DNA of 64,000 bases from Bacteroidia bacterium (GCA_016788065.1 JAEUTI010000089.1:28707-92706), one strand, 5' to 3'; shown: positions 7,081-16,677, numbered from the stretch's first letter. Program-made: numbers and translations. The notes: generated by a model not told the origin, from the sequence alone.

Positions 7081-9261
7081 ATGAAAAAATTCGCACACAT
7101 TTTAACCACATGTATACAGCTAAGTATTGCCACTCTGGCAATAATCGCTGCGAGTTTTTGTACATCATCAGGAAGTCATATTGTTGGAGGTGAAATTACC
7201 TATCAATGGATTTCAGGAAATGATTACAAACTACGACTAACTTATTACAGCGACTGCAGCGGCATTCCAAATCCTACTTCCGCTTTAATTGAAGTTAATT
7301 CACAATCGTGTGCACAAAGTTTTTCTATCAGTATTCCAATTGTTTCCGGACCGACAGATATTTCTCCCATTTGTGCTGCATCCTTACCAAATGCGGCATG
7401 TAATGGCGGAACGCTGTATGCGGTTAGAAGGATTGTTTATGAAGGTGTAGTTTCATTAAGCGGGCCTTGTAACGATTGGGTATTTAGTTATAATGAATGT
7501 TGCCGAAATGCAGCTATTACAAATATTACCAGTGCAGGTGGTTTAGGAAGTTATTTCGAAGCTACATTAAATAATCTGGATGTTCCATTTAATAATTCTG
7601 TTGAATTTGCCGGAATACCGGTGCACATGATTCAAAACAATACAACCAGTTCTTTAAGCTGGAACACTTTTGATGTCGATGGCGATTCTATACATTATGA
7701 AATGGTAGCTCCAAGAGATTATGTTGGTTTGAATCCGATTAATCTTGCATTTAATGCAGGATTATCAGCGACACAGCCATTTATAGCTTCGAGTCCAACT
7801 TTATTGAATTCTCAAACAGGATTACTGACAATTTCACCAAATGCATTGCAAATTACTGTAATGTCAATGAAAATTTCTGAATTCAGAAATGGAATTAATG
7901 TTGGAAATATTTACCGTGATTATCAGTTTGCTGTAATTAATACAACCAACGCATTACCAAAGTTGTCAGGTATAAACGGCAATAATATTTATACAACGAA
8001 TACTTGTCCCGGCGACACACTTCAATTTGACGTTTTCAGTACCGATGCAGATCAGTTTCAAATACTGGAGGTTTCCATGGGAAACAATTCAACTTCAGCT
8101 TCCTTAACTACAACACCTGCACAGTTTCCTGTTGGAACATTTACATGGGTTCCTTCGACAGCAGATATCAGCAGTCAACCGTACATATTTACGTTAAATG
8201 TACGTGACGATAATTGTGATTACTTCGGGACACAAACTTACGCTTACCAGATTTACGTAAATGGTTGCAACACGAATGATGTTTGGCCCGGCGATGCGAA
8301 TTCTGATGGAGTTGCTAATTTATACGATTTACTCTCAGTCGGAATAGGCTTTAATACTTCCGGCACACCACGTGTGGGAGCTTCCACTAACTGGATAGCA
8401 CAACCATCTGTTAACTGGCCAAATTCTTTTCTTTCAGGTATAAACTACAAACATGCCGATACCGATGGAAATGGAATTATTGAGTGGTCGGATACCACGG
8501 CTATTTTCCAAAATTATGGTCTTAATCACCCGTTACGGACAGCACCTCCTGCCGTAGCAGGATTAGCAGATCTGACTATCACTGCAAGTGCCGACACCAT
8601 TGGCACCAGCATGTTACTTGATTTCAATATCGAAATCACTTCATTTGTTGACAGCATTTACGGACTCGCATTCCGTATGTACCTCGATCCTTCCTTAGTT
8701 GATATATCTACCCTTCAAACAAATTATACCGGATCCTTTTTCGGAACATCCGGTACTGATATGGTGAAGCTGGATTACAATACCGGAAACGGCTTACTGG
8801 ATGTTGCAATAAGCAGAATTGATCACATAAATATTTCCGGCGGCGGTCCGGTAGGAAAAGTAACTATTGTTACAACTGACAATGTAAGTGGGAAAATGAT
8901 GCTGAATGTGGCACCGTTCGACATCGTTGGAGTAACCGCTACAGGTGATGAAATAAACTTCAACTCTTTTGGAGATGCCGTAGTTATTGATCAGAACTTT
9001 ACCGGTATCAATGAACACAATTTGTCTCCTGAATTCTCCGTTTATCCAATACCTTCTTCTGATGTGATTTTTGTTGAACACTATGGTCAGAATAAATTGT
9101 TGACGGTTGAAATTGAAGATGTAAATGGTCGCGATGTGATGACCATTAATAATCCGGTCAACAAACAACAAATTAGTGTTCAATCACTCAACAAAGGGGT
9201 GTATTTTATAAAAGCTACGAATGCCTTTGGCACTTCAATAAAGAAATTAATGATCTTCTAG
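7081..9261 (+). CDS. T9SS-exported surface protein with a dockerin-like EF-hand pair
   Basis: The 726-residue protein starts with a signal peptide (hydrophobic to about residue 28) followed by SHIVGGEITYQWI, a start shared by many gliding-bacterium surface proteins. The first 400 residues are beta-rich with many cysteines. At about 405-425 there is DANSDGVANLYDLL and at about 460-475 DTDGNGIIEWSDT; each has Asp/Asn spacing like a calcium-binding dockerin type I loop. A cohesin-like or other beta domain follows, and the last 80 residues (FSVYPIPSSDVIFVEH... to GTSIKKLMIF) form a type A T9SS sorting domain. Export to the outer surface is well supported; the actual function is unknown. A hairpin terminator follows. 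Confidence 0.83.
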   Translation: MKKFAHILTTCIQLSIATLAIIAASFCTSSGSHIVGGEITYQWISGNDYKLRLTYYSDCSGIPNPTSALIEVNSQSCAQSFSISIPIVSGPTDISPICAASLPNAACNGGTLYAVRRIVYEGVVSLSGPCNDWVFSYNECCRNAAITNITSAGGLGSYFEATLNNLDVPFNNSVEFAGIPVHMIQNNTTSSLSWNTFDVDGDSIHYEMVAPRDYVGLNPINLAFNAGLSATQPFIASSPTLLNSQTGLLTISPNALQITVMSMKISEFRNGINVGNIYRDYQFAVINTTNALPKLSGINGNNIYTTNTCPGDTLQFDVFSTDADQFQILEVSMGNNSTSASLTTTPAQFPVGTFTWVPSTADISSQPYIFTLNVRDDNCDYFGTQTYAYQIYVNGCNTNDVWPGDANSDGVANLYDLLSVGIGFNTSGTPRVGASTNWIAQPSVNWPNSFLSGINYKHADTDGNGIIEWSDTTAIFQNYGLNHPLRTAPPAVAGLADLTITASADTIGTSMLLDFNIEITSFVDSIYGLAFRMYLDPSLVDISTLQTNYTGSFFGTSGTDMVKLDYNTGNGLLDVAISRIDHINISGGGPVGKVTIVTTDNVSGKMMLNVAPFDIVGVTATGDEINFNSFGDAVVIDQNFTGINEHNLSPEFSVYPIPSSDVIFVEHYGQNKLLTVEIEDVNGRDVMTINNPVNKQQISVQSLNKGVYFIKATNAFGTSIKKLMIF

Positions 9262-9287
9262 ACTTGTGGTTAGGTCTGTTTTTCCAG

Positions 9288-9320
9288 AACGGTGGGCGCC
9301 CAGCTCACCGTTTATTTTTT
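9288..9320 (+). terminator. Factor-independent terminator after the 7081 gene
   Basis: AACGGTG (9288-9294) pairs with CACCGTT (9306-9312) around an 11-base GC-rich loop and is followed by TTATTTTTTT. It separates the T9SS gene from the small helix-turn-helix gene. Confidence 0.75.
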
Positions 9321-9377
9321 TATAGCCTTTGAGATATTATCCGTTTTTCATATTATTGCATATAACCACAGCGTTTT

Positions 9378-9674
9378 ATGAAAAGCGAACAAGGAGAATT
9401 GAAGTTTTTTGCAACTTTCCCCTCAAAGGAAACACTTCGCCTGCTCCTGGAATGGCATGCACTGTATGAGGAATTACAGATTGAAAAGAAGCGTATGTCG
9501 CTGTGCACAGAAACTGACGCCATAAAGTTACTCGACATCCCCGCAAGGAAGCTCCACCAATACGTGAAAGAAGGATACCTGAAAAGAAAGCCATCCGGAG
9601 AATTCTACAAATATCAGGTGATAAAACTGCTGTTTGAGGTAAAACAAGAGGAACTTTACCAGTCAATTTCGTAG
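9378..9674 (+). CDS. Small helix-turn-helix protein (excisionase/MerR-like fold)
   Basis: The 98-residue protein has an N-terminal helical stretch (about 15-40), then CTETDAIKLLDIPARKLHQYVKEGYLKRKPSGEFYKYQVIKL from about residue 45 to 88. This is the pattern of the winged HTH_17 (excisionase/MerR) fold: helix-turn-helix, a G-x-L-x-x wing entry, and a closing helix. Similar small proteins are scattered through Bacteroidetes genomes, but no integrase or mobile element is nearby, so a standalone regulator is more likely than an excisionase. It sits alone between two T9SS cargo genes. The DNA target is unknown. Confidence 0.65.
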   Translation: MKSEQGELKFFATFPSKETLRLLLEWHALYEELQIEKKRMSLCTETDAIKLLDIPARKLHQYVKEGYLKRKPSGEFYKYQVIKLLFEVKQEELYQSIS

Positions 9675-9744
9675 GTTCATCAAAAAAATTTGGTAATTTA
9701 AACCACCTTTTCTATTTTCACATAAATTGTCAAAATTTATAGCC

Positions 9745-11565
9745 ATGAAAAAATTTCTATTGTTGATATTCATTTGTTCCCTGAACTTTACCACCCAGGC
9801 ACAACAATTTCTTTCAATCAACCCGAATTTTGCTAATTCAGGTCAAACATTATCCACTACTGTCACTTCTACCGGCTTTTATTATACTATGGGTTCGGCA
9901 CCAGGTCAATTTTGGCAAGACTTTTACATGTATCAGGGAAGTTATATCATTTATCCAAATTCAATTAATGTGCTTGATGACGATCATTTAGATGTTAACT
10001 GGTCGATACCTGCTGCGGCACCAAGTGGAAATTACGATGTTGAATGGAGTTTTTCCGGAGTCGGATTTACAATGGACGTTCCCGGTGGATTTAATATAAA
10101 TTGTGTTCCAGTTCAGGCTGTAATTTCACAACCAATTTATTATTACATATGTCCATCAGGCGGCTCAGCAACGCTAACTGCCAATTCAGGAACAGGATTA
10201 ACTTATCAATGGTTTAAAAATAATGTGCTTATTCAAGGAGCAACGTTACAAAGTTACAATGCAACTTCTGTTGGTACTTATCAGGTAAAAGTTACAAATG
10301 CACAAGGATGTCCGGATATGTCGGATCCGGTGTTTGTTTACAATGCCAGTACTCCAAATGCGATAATTTCATCTCCATCAACAAATATTACGGTATGTCC
10401 AAGTCAGATTGTGACTCTGGGAACCAGTTCCGGTTTCGGTTATACCTACCAATGGTTTAAGAGTGGTGTTTTATTGAACGGTAGTACTTCACAATTTTTA
10501 ACCGTTTCCGACAGCGGATCTTATACCGTAAGAGTTACCAATAACCAAGGATGTTCTAACACTTCTCTTCCTAGAATAATCTCTTGGGCATCAATACCAG
10601 TCGCATCAATAACAACTTCTACAGGTAATCCCGGATTTTGCTCCGGCTCAACTGTTGGCTTAAGCACTCCACCAACTGCGGGATATACCTACAAGTGGTA
10701 TAAATATGGAAACCTTATTGCGGGAGCCACCTCATCAACTTATCAGGCATCTACTGCCGGGAAATATAAAGTTGTGGTTACCAATTCTACCGGCTGTTCT
10801 AAAACATCTGCTCCATTAACCATTTCATTATATCCGATTCCACCGGCTACTATTACTGCTACAGGACCAACAACATTCTGTCAGGGTAGTCAGGTGAAAT
10901 TGCAGGCAAATTATGGTTCAACCTATTCGTATCAATGGTATAAATATGGAAATGTTATTCCGGGCGAAACCAACCGAAATTTATTTGCCAACTCAACAGG
11001 CCCTTATAAGGTGGAAGTTACATCAGCATATGGCTGCTCTAAAAAATCGACTGCAACCAATGTGACAGTGCTTGCTACTCCTGTTGCAACCATTACTCCT
11101 GATGGCCCTACTACATTTTGTGCTGGCGGAAGTGTGCTTTTAAAAGGTCCAAATGGCACCGGTAATACCTATCAATGGAAATTGATGGGTAATGATATTC
11201 CAGGAGCAACCAACAAAAATTATACAGCTACGGCTGCTGGAAATTACAAAGTTGCCGTTACCAATTCACTGGGATGCACCGATATTTCCGATGCGGTAAC
11301 TGTGACTGTTCCCTGCAGAATGAAAAATGAAACGATCACTGAAAATTTAGAGCTGTTTCCAAATCCGGCAAATACTTATATCACTATTTCCGGAGGAATT
11401 CCTTCGAGCTATGAAGTTATTAATGCAACTGGACAAGTGCTTATTTCGCAAGAAAAAAAGACAACCGATGTAATTGATATCTCATCAATCCCTGCAGGTT
11501 TGTACCTGATTCGGGTAGTAACTGAAAACGGCCCTTCAACATTGAAATTTATAAAAGAAGAATAA
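9745..11565 (+). CDS. T9SS-exported protein with five Ig-like repeats
   Basis: The start is the ATG at 9745, because a good signal peptide (to TQAQQ) follows directly; an upstream TTG at 9727 only adds six residues. After a first beta domain (about 25-120) there are five tandem Ig/PKD-like repeats of about 80 residues. Each holds two cysteines roughly 60 residues apart and the core pattern Y-x-W-x-K-x-G/N-x-x-I-x-G-A-T, then Y-x-V-x-V-T-N-x-x-G-C. The C-terminal 75 residues (ELFPNPANTYITIS ... IPAGLYLIRVV) are a type A T9SS sorting domain. These repeats closely resemble those of the giant protein encoded at 33715-37881. A surface adhesin or spacer role is inferred. Confidence 0.85.
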   Translation: MKKFLLLIFICSLNFTTQAQQFLSINPNFANSGQTLSTTVTSTGFYYTMGSAPGQFWQDFYMYQGSYIIYPNSINVLDDDHLDVNWSIPAAAPSGNYDVEWSFSGVGFTMDVPGGFNINCVPVQAVISQPIYYYICPSGGSATLTANSGTGLTYQWFKNNVLIQGATLQSYNATSVGTYQVKVTNAQGCPDMSDPVFVYNASTPNAIISSPSTNITVCPSQIVTLGTSSGFGYTYQWFKSGVLLNGSTSQFLTVSDSGSYTVRVTNNQGCSNTSLPRIISWASIPVASITTSTGNPGFCSGSTVGLSTPPTAGYTYKWYKYGNLIAGATSSTYQASTAGKYKVVVTNSTGCSKTSAPLTISLYPIPPATITATGPTTFCQGSQVKLQANYGSTYSYQWYKYGNVIPGETNRNLFANSTGPYKVEVTSAYGCSKKSTATNVTVLATPVATITPDGPTTFCAGGSVLLKGPNGTGNTYQWKLMGNDIPGATNKNYTATAAGNYKVAVTNSLGCTDISDAVTVTVPCRMKNETITENLELFPNPANTYITISGGIPSSYEVINATGQVLISQEKKTTDVIDISSIPAGLYLIRVVTENGPSTLKFIKEE

Positions 11566-11570
11566 AAATA

Positions 11571-12200
11571 TTATTTCAACTCTTTCATAAAAATATAGCC
11601 GCCTTTTTCAGCTCCCCATACCTGCTTATCTCTGGAATCGAATCCACGATCCCAGGAAACCATCTTATCATGATGAACAACTACTTCTGAGGTGGCGTAG
11701 GTTGCACCTCTTAAATTACTCGGACAGTTGTTTGCATTAGTACTTCCTTTGAATGAACCATCATCCAGTTTACGAAGTATGATCGAACAACCATCTCTGA
11801 GCTCGAGTGAATCAACTGATAACTGCTCAAAAACCTCAGGTGTTTTCCAGGCTCCTGCAAATCGAAGTGGATCGCTGACTGTGTATACTATACTTTCTAT
11901 TGATCCATCTGCAAGCTGAATCAACTTATAAAATCGTTGCCTGTATGGTTTATCAAGTGCTGATGCCATTGCCTGTTCCACATACAACCATTTACCGTTA
12001 TTTGATTTAGACCAAATCGGAGACATATGAAGCCTGATATCATAATAATCGGTATCGTTTTTTGACTGTTCTTGGCTGCTGAATGATCCTTGCATGTAAC
12101 CATACAATACATGCAAATCATTCATGCCTTTTTCTTGCTGACCATAACTTACTCCGGCAGATAAAATGCATCCTGCAATTGCTATCAGTAACTTTTTCAT
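11571..12200 (-). CDS. Secreted CpcT/CpeT-family (chromophore lyase-like) protein
   Basis: The 209-residue protein has a signal peptide (to about residue 20, SYGQQ) and then matches the CpcT/CpeT phycobiliprotein lyase family along its length. Visible landmarks are YMQGSFSSQEQSKND, KWLYVEQAMA, PYRQRFYKL, LRDGCSIILR, GSTNANNCPSNLRGA, SWDRGFD and VWGAEKGGYIF. In cyanobacteria these calyx-shaped proteins attach bilins to phycobiliproteins. Nothing in this genome window suggests phycobilisomes, and the signal peptide places this homologue outside the cytoplasm, so a different ligand must be assumed. It is convergent with the Ig-repeat gene, 5 bases apart, and has no operon partner. Confidence 0.82.
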   Translation of the reverse strand: MKKLLIAIAGCILSAGVSYGQQEKGMNDLHVLYGYMQGSFSSQEQSKNDTDYYDIRLHMSPIWSKSNNGKWLYVEQAMASALDKPYRQRFYKLIQLADGSIESIVYTVSDPLRFAGAWKTPEVFEQLSVDSLELRDGCSIILRKLDDGSFKGSTNANNCPSNLRGATYATSEVVVHHDKMVSWDRGFDSRDKQVWGAEKGGYIFMKELK

Positions 12201-12410
12201 TTGCTCTACTTTTAATTAATATAATTTGCCAAATTAATATTTTTAGAAACTGCTACAGCATCTTCCAGGCACTTTAGATTTAAATACCTCAACTTCGCGA
12301 AGCAGATGCATTTTTATCTCATTGATATTTAAATAATTATAAATATCTGCAACGCACTTCCCAGCTATATATTTTTCCCTAAATTGTACCTTTTAAACTT
12401 CAACCTTTAA

Positions 12411-14009
12411 ATGAGAACGATTCTTATCTGGTGCTTATCGTTGATTTGTGTTTTTTCACAATTGCCCGCACAGATTTCACCTCAATCCCAAGCAACAAAA
12501 AATAACAGTGCAACCATTGTTAGAGGAGCGTATCTTCAGGCTATTGCACCGCACAGTATTACCATTCGATGGCGAACAGATGTTCCAACAGACAGTAGAG
12601 TGTTGGCAGGAAAAACTATGAACTATGGCATTTCTGTACAAAACACAACATTTACCACCGAACATGAAATAACATTATCTGGATTAGAATCTAACCAACA
12701 GTATTTTTACGCTGTTGGAACCACCACTGAAATTTTGCAAGGTGATTCCACCAATAAATTTATATCCGCACCTGCACAAGGAGAATTTATTCCTGTACGC
12801 GTTTGGGCTACCGGTGACTTCGGAAACGGTTCTGCAGCACAGGCTGCAGTGAGAGATGCATATCTGAATTATGATTCTAAGCCCACTAATTTATGGATCT
12901 GGCTTGGAGATAATGCCTACGCATCAGGAACTGATTCTGAATATCAAACTAATGTTTTTGATATGTATCCTGAGCCATTAAAAAGATTTCCATTAATGCC
13001 TTCACCCGGAAATCATGACTATGGTAATACAGGATTTGCTTCGGGAATAACCTTAACAACCGATGCTCCCTATTTTTCGATTTTTACTACTCCTCAAAAT
13101 GGGGAGTCCGGCGGGATTCCTTCTTTCAGTCCAAAATATTACTCCTACAATTATTCCAATATTCATTTTGTATCGCTCGATAGTTACGGTTCTCTTCAGG
13201 ATCCCGGCTCTCCTATGGTGGAATGGCTGAAAAGTGATCTTGCCAATCACAATCAAAGATGGACCATTGTCTATTTTCACCATCCACCTTATACAAAGGG
13301 GACACATGATAGTGATACCGAAATTGAATTGTACAGTATCCGACAAAATATAATTCCTATTCTGGAACAACATGGTGTCGATTTAGTATTGAGCGGACAT
13401 TCCCATTCGAATGAAAGAAGTTATCTGCTACATGGCCATTACGGACTTTCTTATACATTTTCACCTTCTATGATGGTTCAACCCAATCATACCAATTTTG
13501 TTAAATCACCTCCATACACAGGCACTGTATATGCAATATGTGGGACCAGCGGACAATCACCGGGGCCGTCGCAAAACGATGCACCAATGCCTTGTATGTT
13601 TTTTAACGATTTTAATACCAATTGTTCTATGGTACTCGATATCGATCGTGATCTTCTCAGTGCTAAATATCTGACTTCTGCCGGCACCGTTCTTCATGAA
13701 TTTTCCATTACCAAAACTGGCCCTTCCTCAATTATTGAATATGGCGAAGTATCCTATGAAATAACATATGATAGCAGCGATCAGTCTGTTTTGTTAACCT
13801 GCTTCTCAACTAAAAAAACCTCCATGAAAATTTCTCTTTGTGGTCTTAAAGGAGAACTCATTTCAAATTTTACCGATATACCCGCATCACTTCCTCAAGG
13901 GTATTCTATGCAAAAAATCAAACTTCCGGAACTTTCAAAAGCTATGTACCTGATTGTTCTCCAATTGGATGATCAACTTTTCTCTAAAAAACTATTGATG
14001 GGTAAATAA
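12411..14009 (+). CDS. Secreted purple-acid-phosphatase-like metallophosphoesterase with T9SS sorting domain
   Basis: The 532-residue protein starts with a signal peptide (to LPAQ), then an Fn3-like domain (about 35-120, RGAYLQAIAPHSITIRWRT). The metallophosphoesterase core follows with all five metal-site blocks visible: ATGDFG, WLGDNAY, SPGNHDY, YFHHPPYTKGTH and VLSGHSHSNER. This order is that of purple acid phosphatases, which hydrolyse phosphate monoesters with a two-metal centre. The last 90 residues end in a sorting-domain-like beta segment (AMYLIVLQLDDQLFSKKLLMGK). It would act on the cell surface or outside, perhaps in phosphate scavenging. No phosphate-starvation box was recognised. 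Confidence 0.86.
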   Translation: MRTILIWCLSLICVFSQLPAQISPQSQATKNNSATIVRGAYLQAIAPHSITIRWRTDVPTDSRVLAGKTMNYGISVQNTTFTTEHEITLSGLESNQQYFYAVGTTTEILQGDSTNKFISAPAQGEFIPVRVWATGDFGNGSAAQAAVRDAYLNYDSKPTNLWIWLGDNAYASGTDSEYQTNVFDMYPEPLKRFPLMPSPGNHDYGNTGFASGITLTTDAPYFSIFTTPQNGESGGIPSFSPKYYSYNYSNIHFVSLDSYGSLQDPGSPMVEWLKSDLANHNQRWTIVYFHHPPYTKGTHDSDTEIELYSIRQNIIPILEQHGVDLVLSGHSHSNERSYLLHGHYGLSYTFSPSMMVQPNHTNFVKSPPYTGTVYAICGTSGQSPGPSQNDAPMPCMFFNDFNTNCSMVLDIDRDLLSAKYLTSAGTVLHEFSITKTGPSSIIEYGEVSYEITYDSSDQSVLLTCFSTKKTSMKISLCGLKGELISNFTDIPASLPQGYSMQKIKLPELSKAMYLIVLQLDDQLFSKKLLMGK

Positions 14010-14130
14010 TTGTATTTTTCTGTTCCAGACTGCATTATCATCGTAACTAATTACAATACAGCAAGTTAGTCTTAAGTGTGTTATTGCTAACAAAGGCAAT
14101 AACTTTTCAGAACAATTGTTTGTTTTAAAC

Positions 14131-14138
14131 TAAATTTG
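14131..14138 (+). promoter_or_regulatory. -7 promoter box directly before ispG
   Basis: TAAATTTG is a full match to TAnnTTTG and ends 5 bases before the ispG ATG at 14144. Transcription would start at about the start codon, implying a leaderless mRNA. The -33 element is not convincing. Confidence 0.45.
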
Positions 14139-14143
14139 CAGGA

Positions 14144-16108
14144 ATGGAAACAGGCATTTTATCACACCTTTATTGCAACAGTCTGACCAGCTATCAGCGA
14201 AAGCTTACCAGAGAGGTAAAAATCGGTATGGTTCCTATGGGTGGGACCAATCCTATCCGGGTGCAGTCAATGACTACCACCGATACCATGAATACCATTG
14301 CTACGGTTGAACAAAGCATCCGCATGATTGAAGCCGGATGTGAATATGTTCGAATTACAGCCCCAAGCATCAATGAAGCTAAGAATCTGGCGAACATCCG
14401 AAATGAACTTCACAAGCGAGGATACACTACCCCACTCATAGCTGATATTCACTTTACACCGAATGCAGCTGAAATGGCAGCCCGGATCGTTGAAAAAGTG
14501 AGAGTGAATCCCGGTAATTATGCCGATAAAAAGAAATTCGAAACAATCGACTATACCGATGCAGCTTATGATGCAGAACTGGATCGTATCAGGGAGCGAT
14601 TCACTCCTCTTGTAAAGATTTGCAAAGAATACGGTACCGCAATGCGCATTGGTACAAATCATGGATCACTAAGCGATCGAATTATGAGCCGCTATGGTGA
14701 TTCACCACTTGGTATGGTGGAATCGGCTCTTGAGTTTTTGAGAATTTGTGAAGATTTATCTTACCACAATATTGTGTTAAGCATGAAATCAAGCAACCCT
14801 CAGGTTATGGTTCAGGCTTATCGCTTGCTGATTTCTAAAATGCAAGATGAAGGGATGAATTATCCGCTGCATCTGGGTGTTACTGAAGCCGGTGAAGGTG
14901 AAGATGGCCGGATAAAATCTGCAGCAGGCATTGGTACTTTACTCGAAGATGGCATTGGTGATACGATCAGAGTTTCTCTAACGGAAGATCCTGAATTTGA
15001 AATCCCCGTGGCACGTGTCTTAGTGGACCGGTACAGCAACAGAACCAATCATGCCCCTATTCCAGGAATAGAGCATATAAGTCTTTTGCCATATTCACCA
15101 TTCGAATATCAAAGACGCAAATCAACTGCTGTAACTAACGTTGGCGGCACAAACGTTCCTGTTATTATCGCTGATTATTCTCATAAAGAAAAAATTACAG
15201 CTGCTTCTTTGTTTCCTGTTGGATACAATTATGCTGTTGAAAGTGATAAATGGAATCTTAGTGATCAGGCATGCGATTTTATTTATTGCGGAAATAATCC
15301 TGTTACACTTGAAATTCCCGGCACACTGGGATTAATTTATAATTGTGACTTCTGGTTAAACCATCAGCATCAACCAAGAACATATCCCTTGTTTTGTGGC
15401 AATGAATATATTGGCGCTGCTGCAAAATCTGATATCCTGAATTTCGTTGCAATGGATGCTTCTGTAATTTTTAATTCAGACAACGATTTCCTTTCTCGCA
15501 TTAAGAACGACAACACAGTGGTGCTCATTGCAGATACTTCCAATCTGCATGGCATGGCCGATGAACGCCGGATATTTATCGAGTTAATGCTTCGACAAAT
15601 TAACTGTCCCGTAATTATAAAATTTAATTACAAGCAAATTCCCGAAGAAACATTGCAATTACATGCAGCAACCGATGCAGGGGCATTGCTTCTTGATGGT
15701 TTTGGAGATGGATTGTGGTTGAAAGCGCCGGGGATTGCATCTGAAAAAACAATGAATAGTTTGGGATTTGGAATTTTACAGGCAACACGAACCAGAATTT
15801 CAAAAACAGAATACATCTCCTGCCCTTCCTGTGGCAGAACTTTATTCGACCTTCAGGAAACTACTGCAAAAATTCGTTCCCGTACGCACCACTTAAAAGG
15901 GATTAAAATTGGAATCATGGGTTGCATTGTAAATGGTCCGGGTGAAATGGCTGATGCCGATTATGGATATGTTGGTGTTGGTGTTGGAAAAATTACCTTA
16001 TACAAAGGTCGCGAAGTAGTGAAGAAAAATATTGAAGCAACTGTTGCTGTAGATGAACTGATTGAATTAATAAAAGAGCATGGTGACTGGGTAGATCCGG
16101 TTTCTTAA
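14144..16108 (+). CDS. ispG: 4-hydroxy-3-methylbut-2-enyl diphosphate synthase, long form
   Basis: IspG (GcpE) makes HMBPP from MEcPP in the MEP pathway of isoprenoid synthesis, using a [4Fe-4S] cluster. The N-terminal TIM barrel is recognisable (VPMGGTNPIRVQSMTTTDT, PLIADIHF, VRVNPGN). The C-terminal cluster domain carries SCPSCGRTLFDLQE and IMGCIVNGPGEMADADYGYVG, giving three cysteines and the Glu ligand. At 654 residues it is far longer than the approximately 370-residue E. coli enzyme, because an extra domain of about 250 residues lies between the two (about 270-550). This three-domain form is also known from plants, Chlamydia and other Bacteroidetes. It is followed 37 bases later by a ferritin gene. 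Confidence 0.96.
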   Translation: METGILSHLYCNSLTSYQRKLTREVKIGMVPMGGTNPIRVQSMTTTDTMNTIATVEQSIRMIEAGCEYVRITAPSINEAKNLANIRNELHKRGYTTPLIADIHFTPNAAEMAARIVEKVRVNPGNYADKKKFETIDYTDAAYDAELDRIRERFTPLVKICKEYGTAMRIGTNHGSLSDRIMSRYGDSPLGMVESALEFLRICEDLSYHNIVLSMKSSNPQVMVQAYRLLISKMQDEGMNYPLHLGVTEAGEGEDGRIKSAAGIGTLLEDGIGDTIRVSLTEDPEFEIPVARVLVDRYSNRTNHAPIPGIEHISLLPYSPFEYQRRKSTAVTNVGGTNVPVIIADYSHKEKITAASLFPVGYNYAVESDKWNLSDQACDFIYCGNNPVTLEIPGTLGLIYNCDFWLNHQHQPRTYPLFCGNEYIGAAAKSDILNFVAMDASVIFNSDNDFLSRIKNDNTVVLIADTSNLHGMADERRIFIELMLRQINCPVIIKFNYKQIPEETLQLHAATDAGALLLDGFGDGLWLKAPGIASEKTMNSLGFGILQATRTRISKTEYISCPSCGRTLFDLQETTAKIRSRTHHLKGIKIGIMGCIVNGPGEMADADYGYVGVGVGKITLYKGREVVKKNIEATVAVDELIELIKEHGDWVDPVS

Positions 16109-16145
16109 ATTTAAAATACTAATTACTAAATTAAAACTTATCCAA

Positions 16146-16658
16146 ATGATATCTAAAAAAATTGAAGCGCTGTTAAATCAGCAGGTAGAACTCGAGGCCT
16201 CATCCTCTCAATATTATCTGGCAATGGCTTCCTGGGCAGAAATCAAAGGCTACAATGGTGTATCAAAATTCCTTTACACCCATTCTGATGAAGAGCGTAC
16301 GCACATGTTAAAGCTGATAAATTTTATCAATGAGCGTGGCGGCCACGGAGTTGTTCCGGCACTGAAAGCACCACCGGCAAGCTTTAAAGGTATTCAGGAA
16401 ATATTTGAGCAAATCCTGAAACATGAAATTCATGTATCTACTGAAATAAACAAGCTGGTTGAACGTTGTCTGGCAGAAAAGGATTACACCACACATAACT
16501 TCCTTCAGTGGTATGTTTCAGAACAAATAGAAGAAGAAGCTTTGGCCAGAAATGTCCTTGATAAGCTGAATCTGATCGGAAACGATAAAGGGGGAATGTA
16601 TTTATTCGACCGTGACCTGGAAACACTTTCCACGCAACAGGATAAAAAAGGGAAATAA
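16146..16658 (+). CDS. ftnA: Non-haem bacterial ferritin
   Basis: The 170-residue four-helix protein has the FtnA ferroxidase residues: Glu17, Glu50 and His53 (SDEERTHM), with further Glu residues in HEIHVSTEIN and SEQIEEEALA. It should form a 24-subunit cage that oxidises and stores iron. It starts 37 bases after ispG, an Fe-S enzyme, so cotranscription is possible. A terminator at 16678-16733 closes the unit. Confidence 0.94.
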   Translation: MISKKIEALLNQQVELEASSSQYYLAMASWAEIKGYNGVSKFLYTHSDEERTHMLKLINFINERGGHGVVPALKAPPASFKGIQEIFEQILKHEIHVSTEINKLVERCLAEKDYTTHNFLQWYVSEQIEEEALARNVLDKLNLIGNDKGGMYLFDRDLETLSTQQDKKGK

Positions 16659-16677
16659 TTCCCATATAGCATCATAA

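Noticed and set aside
9378..9674. Remnant of a mobile element (excisionase)
   Set aside because: No integrase, att-like direct repeats or other element genes were found around it.
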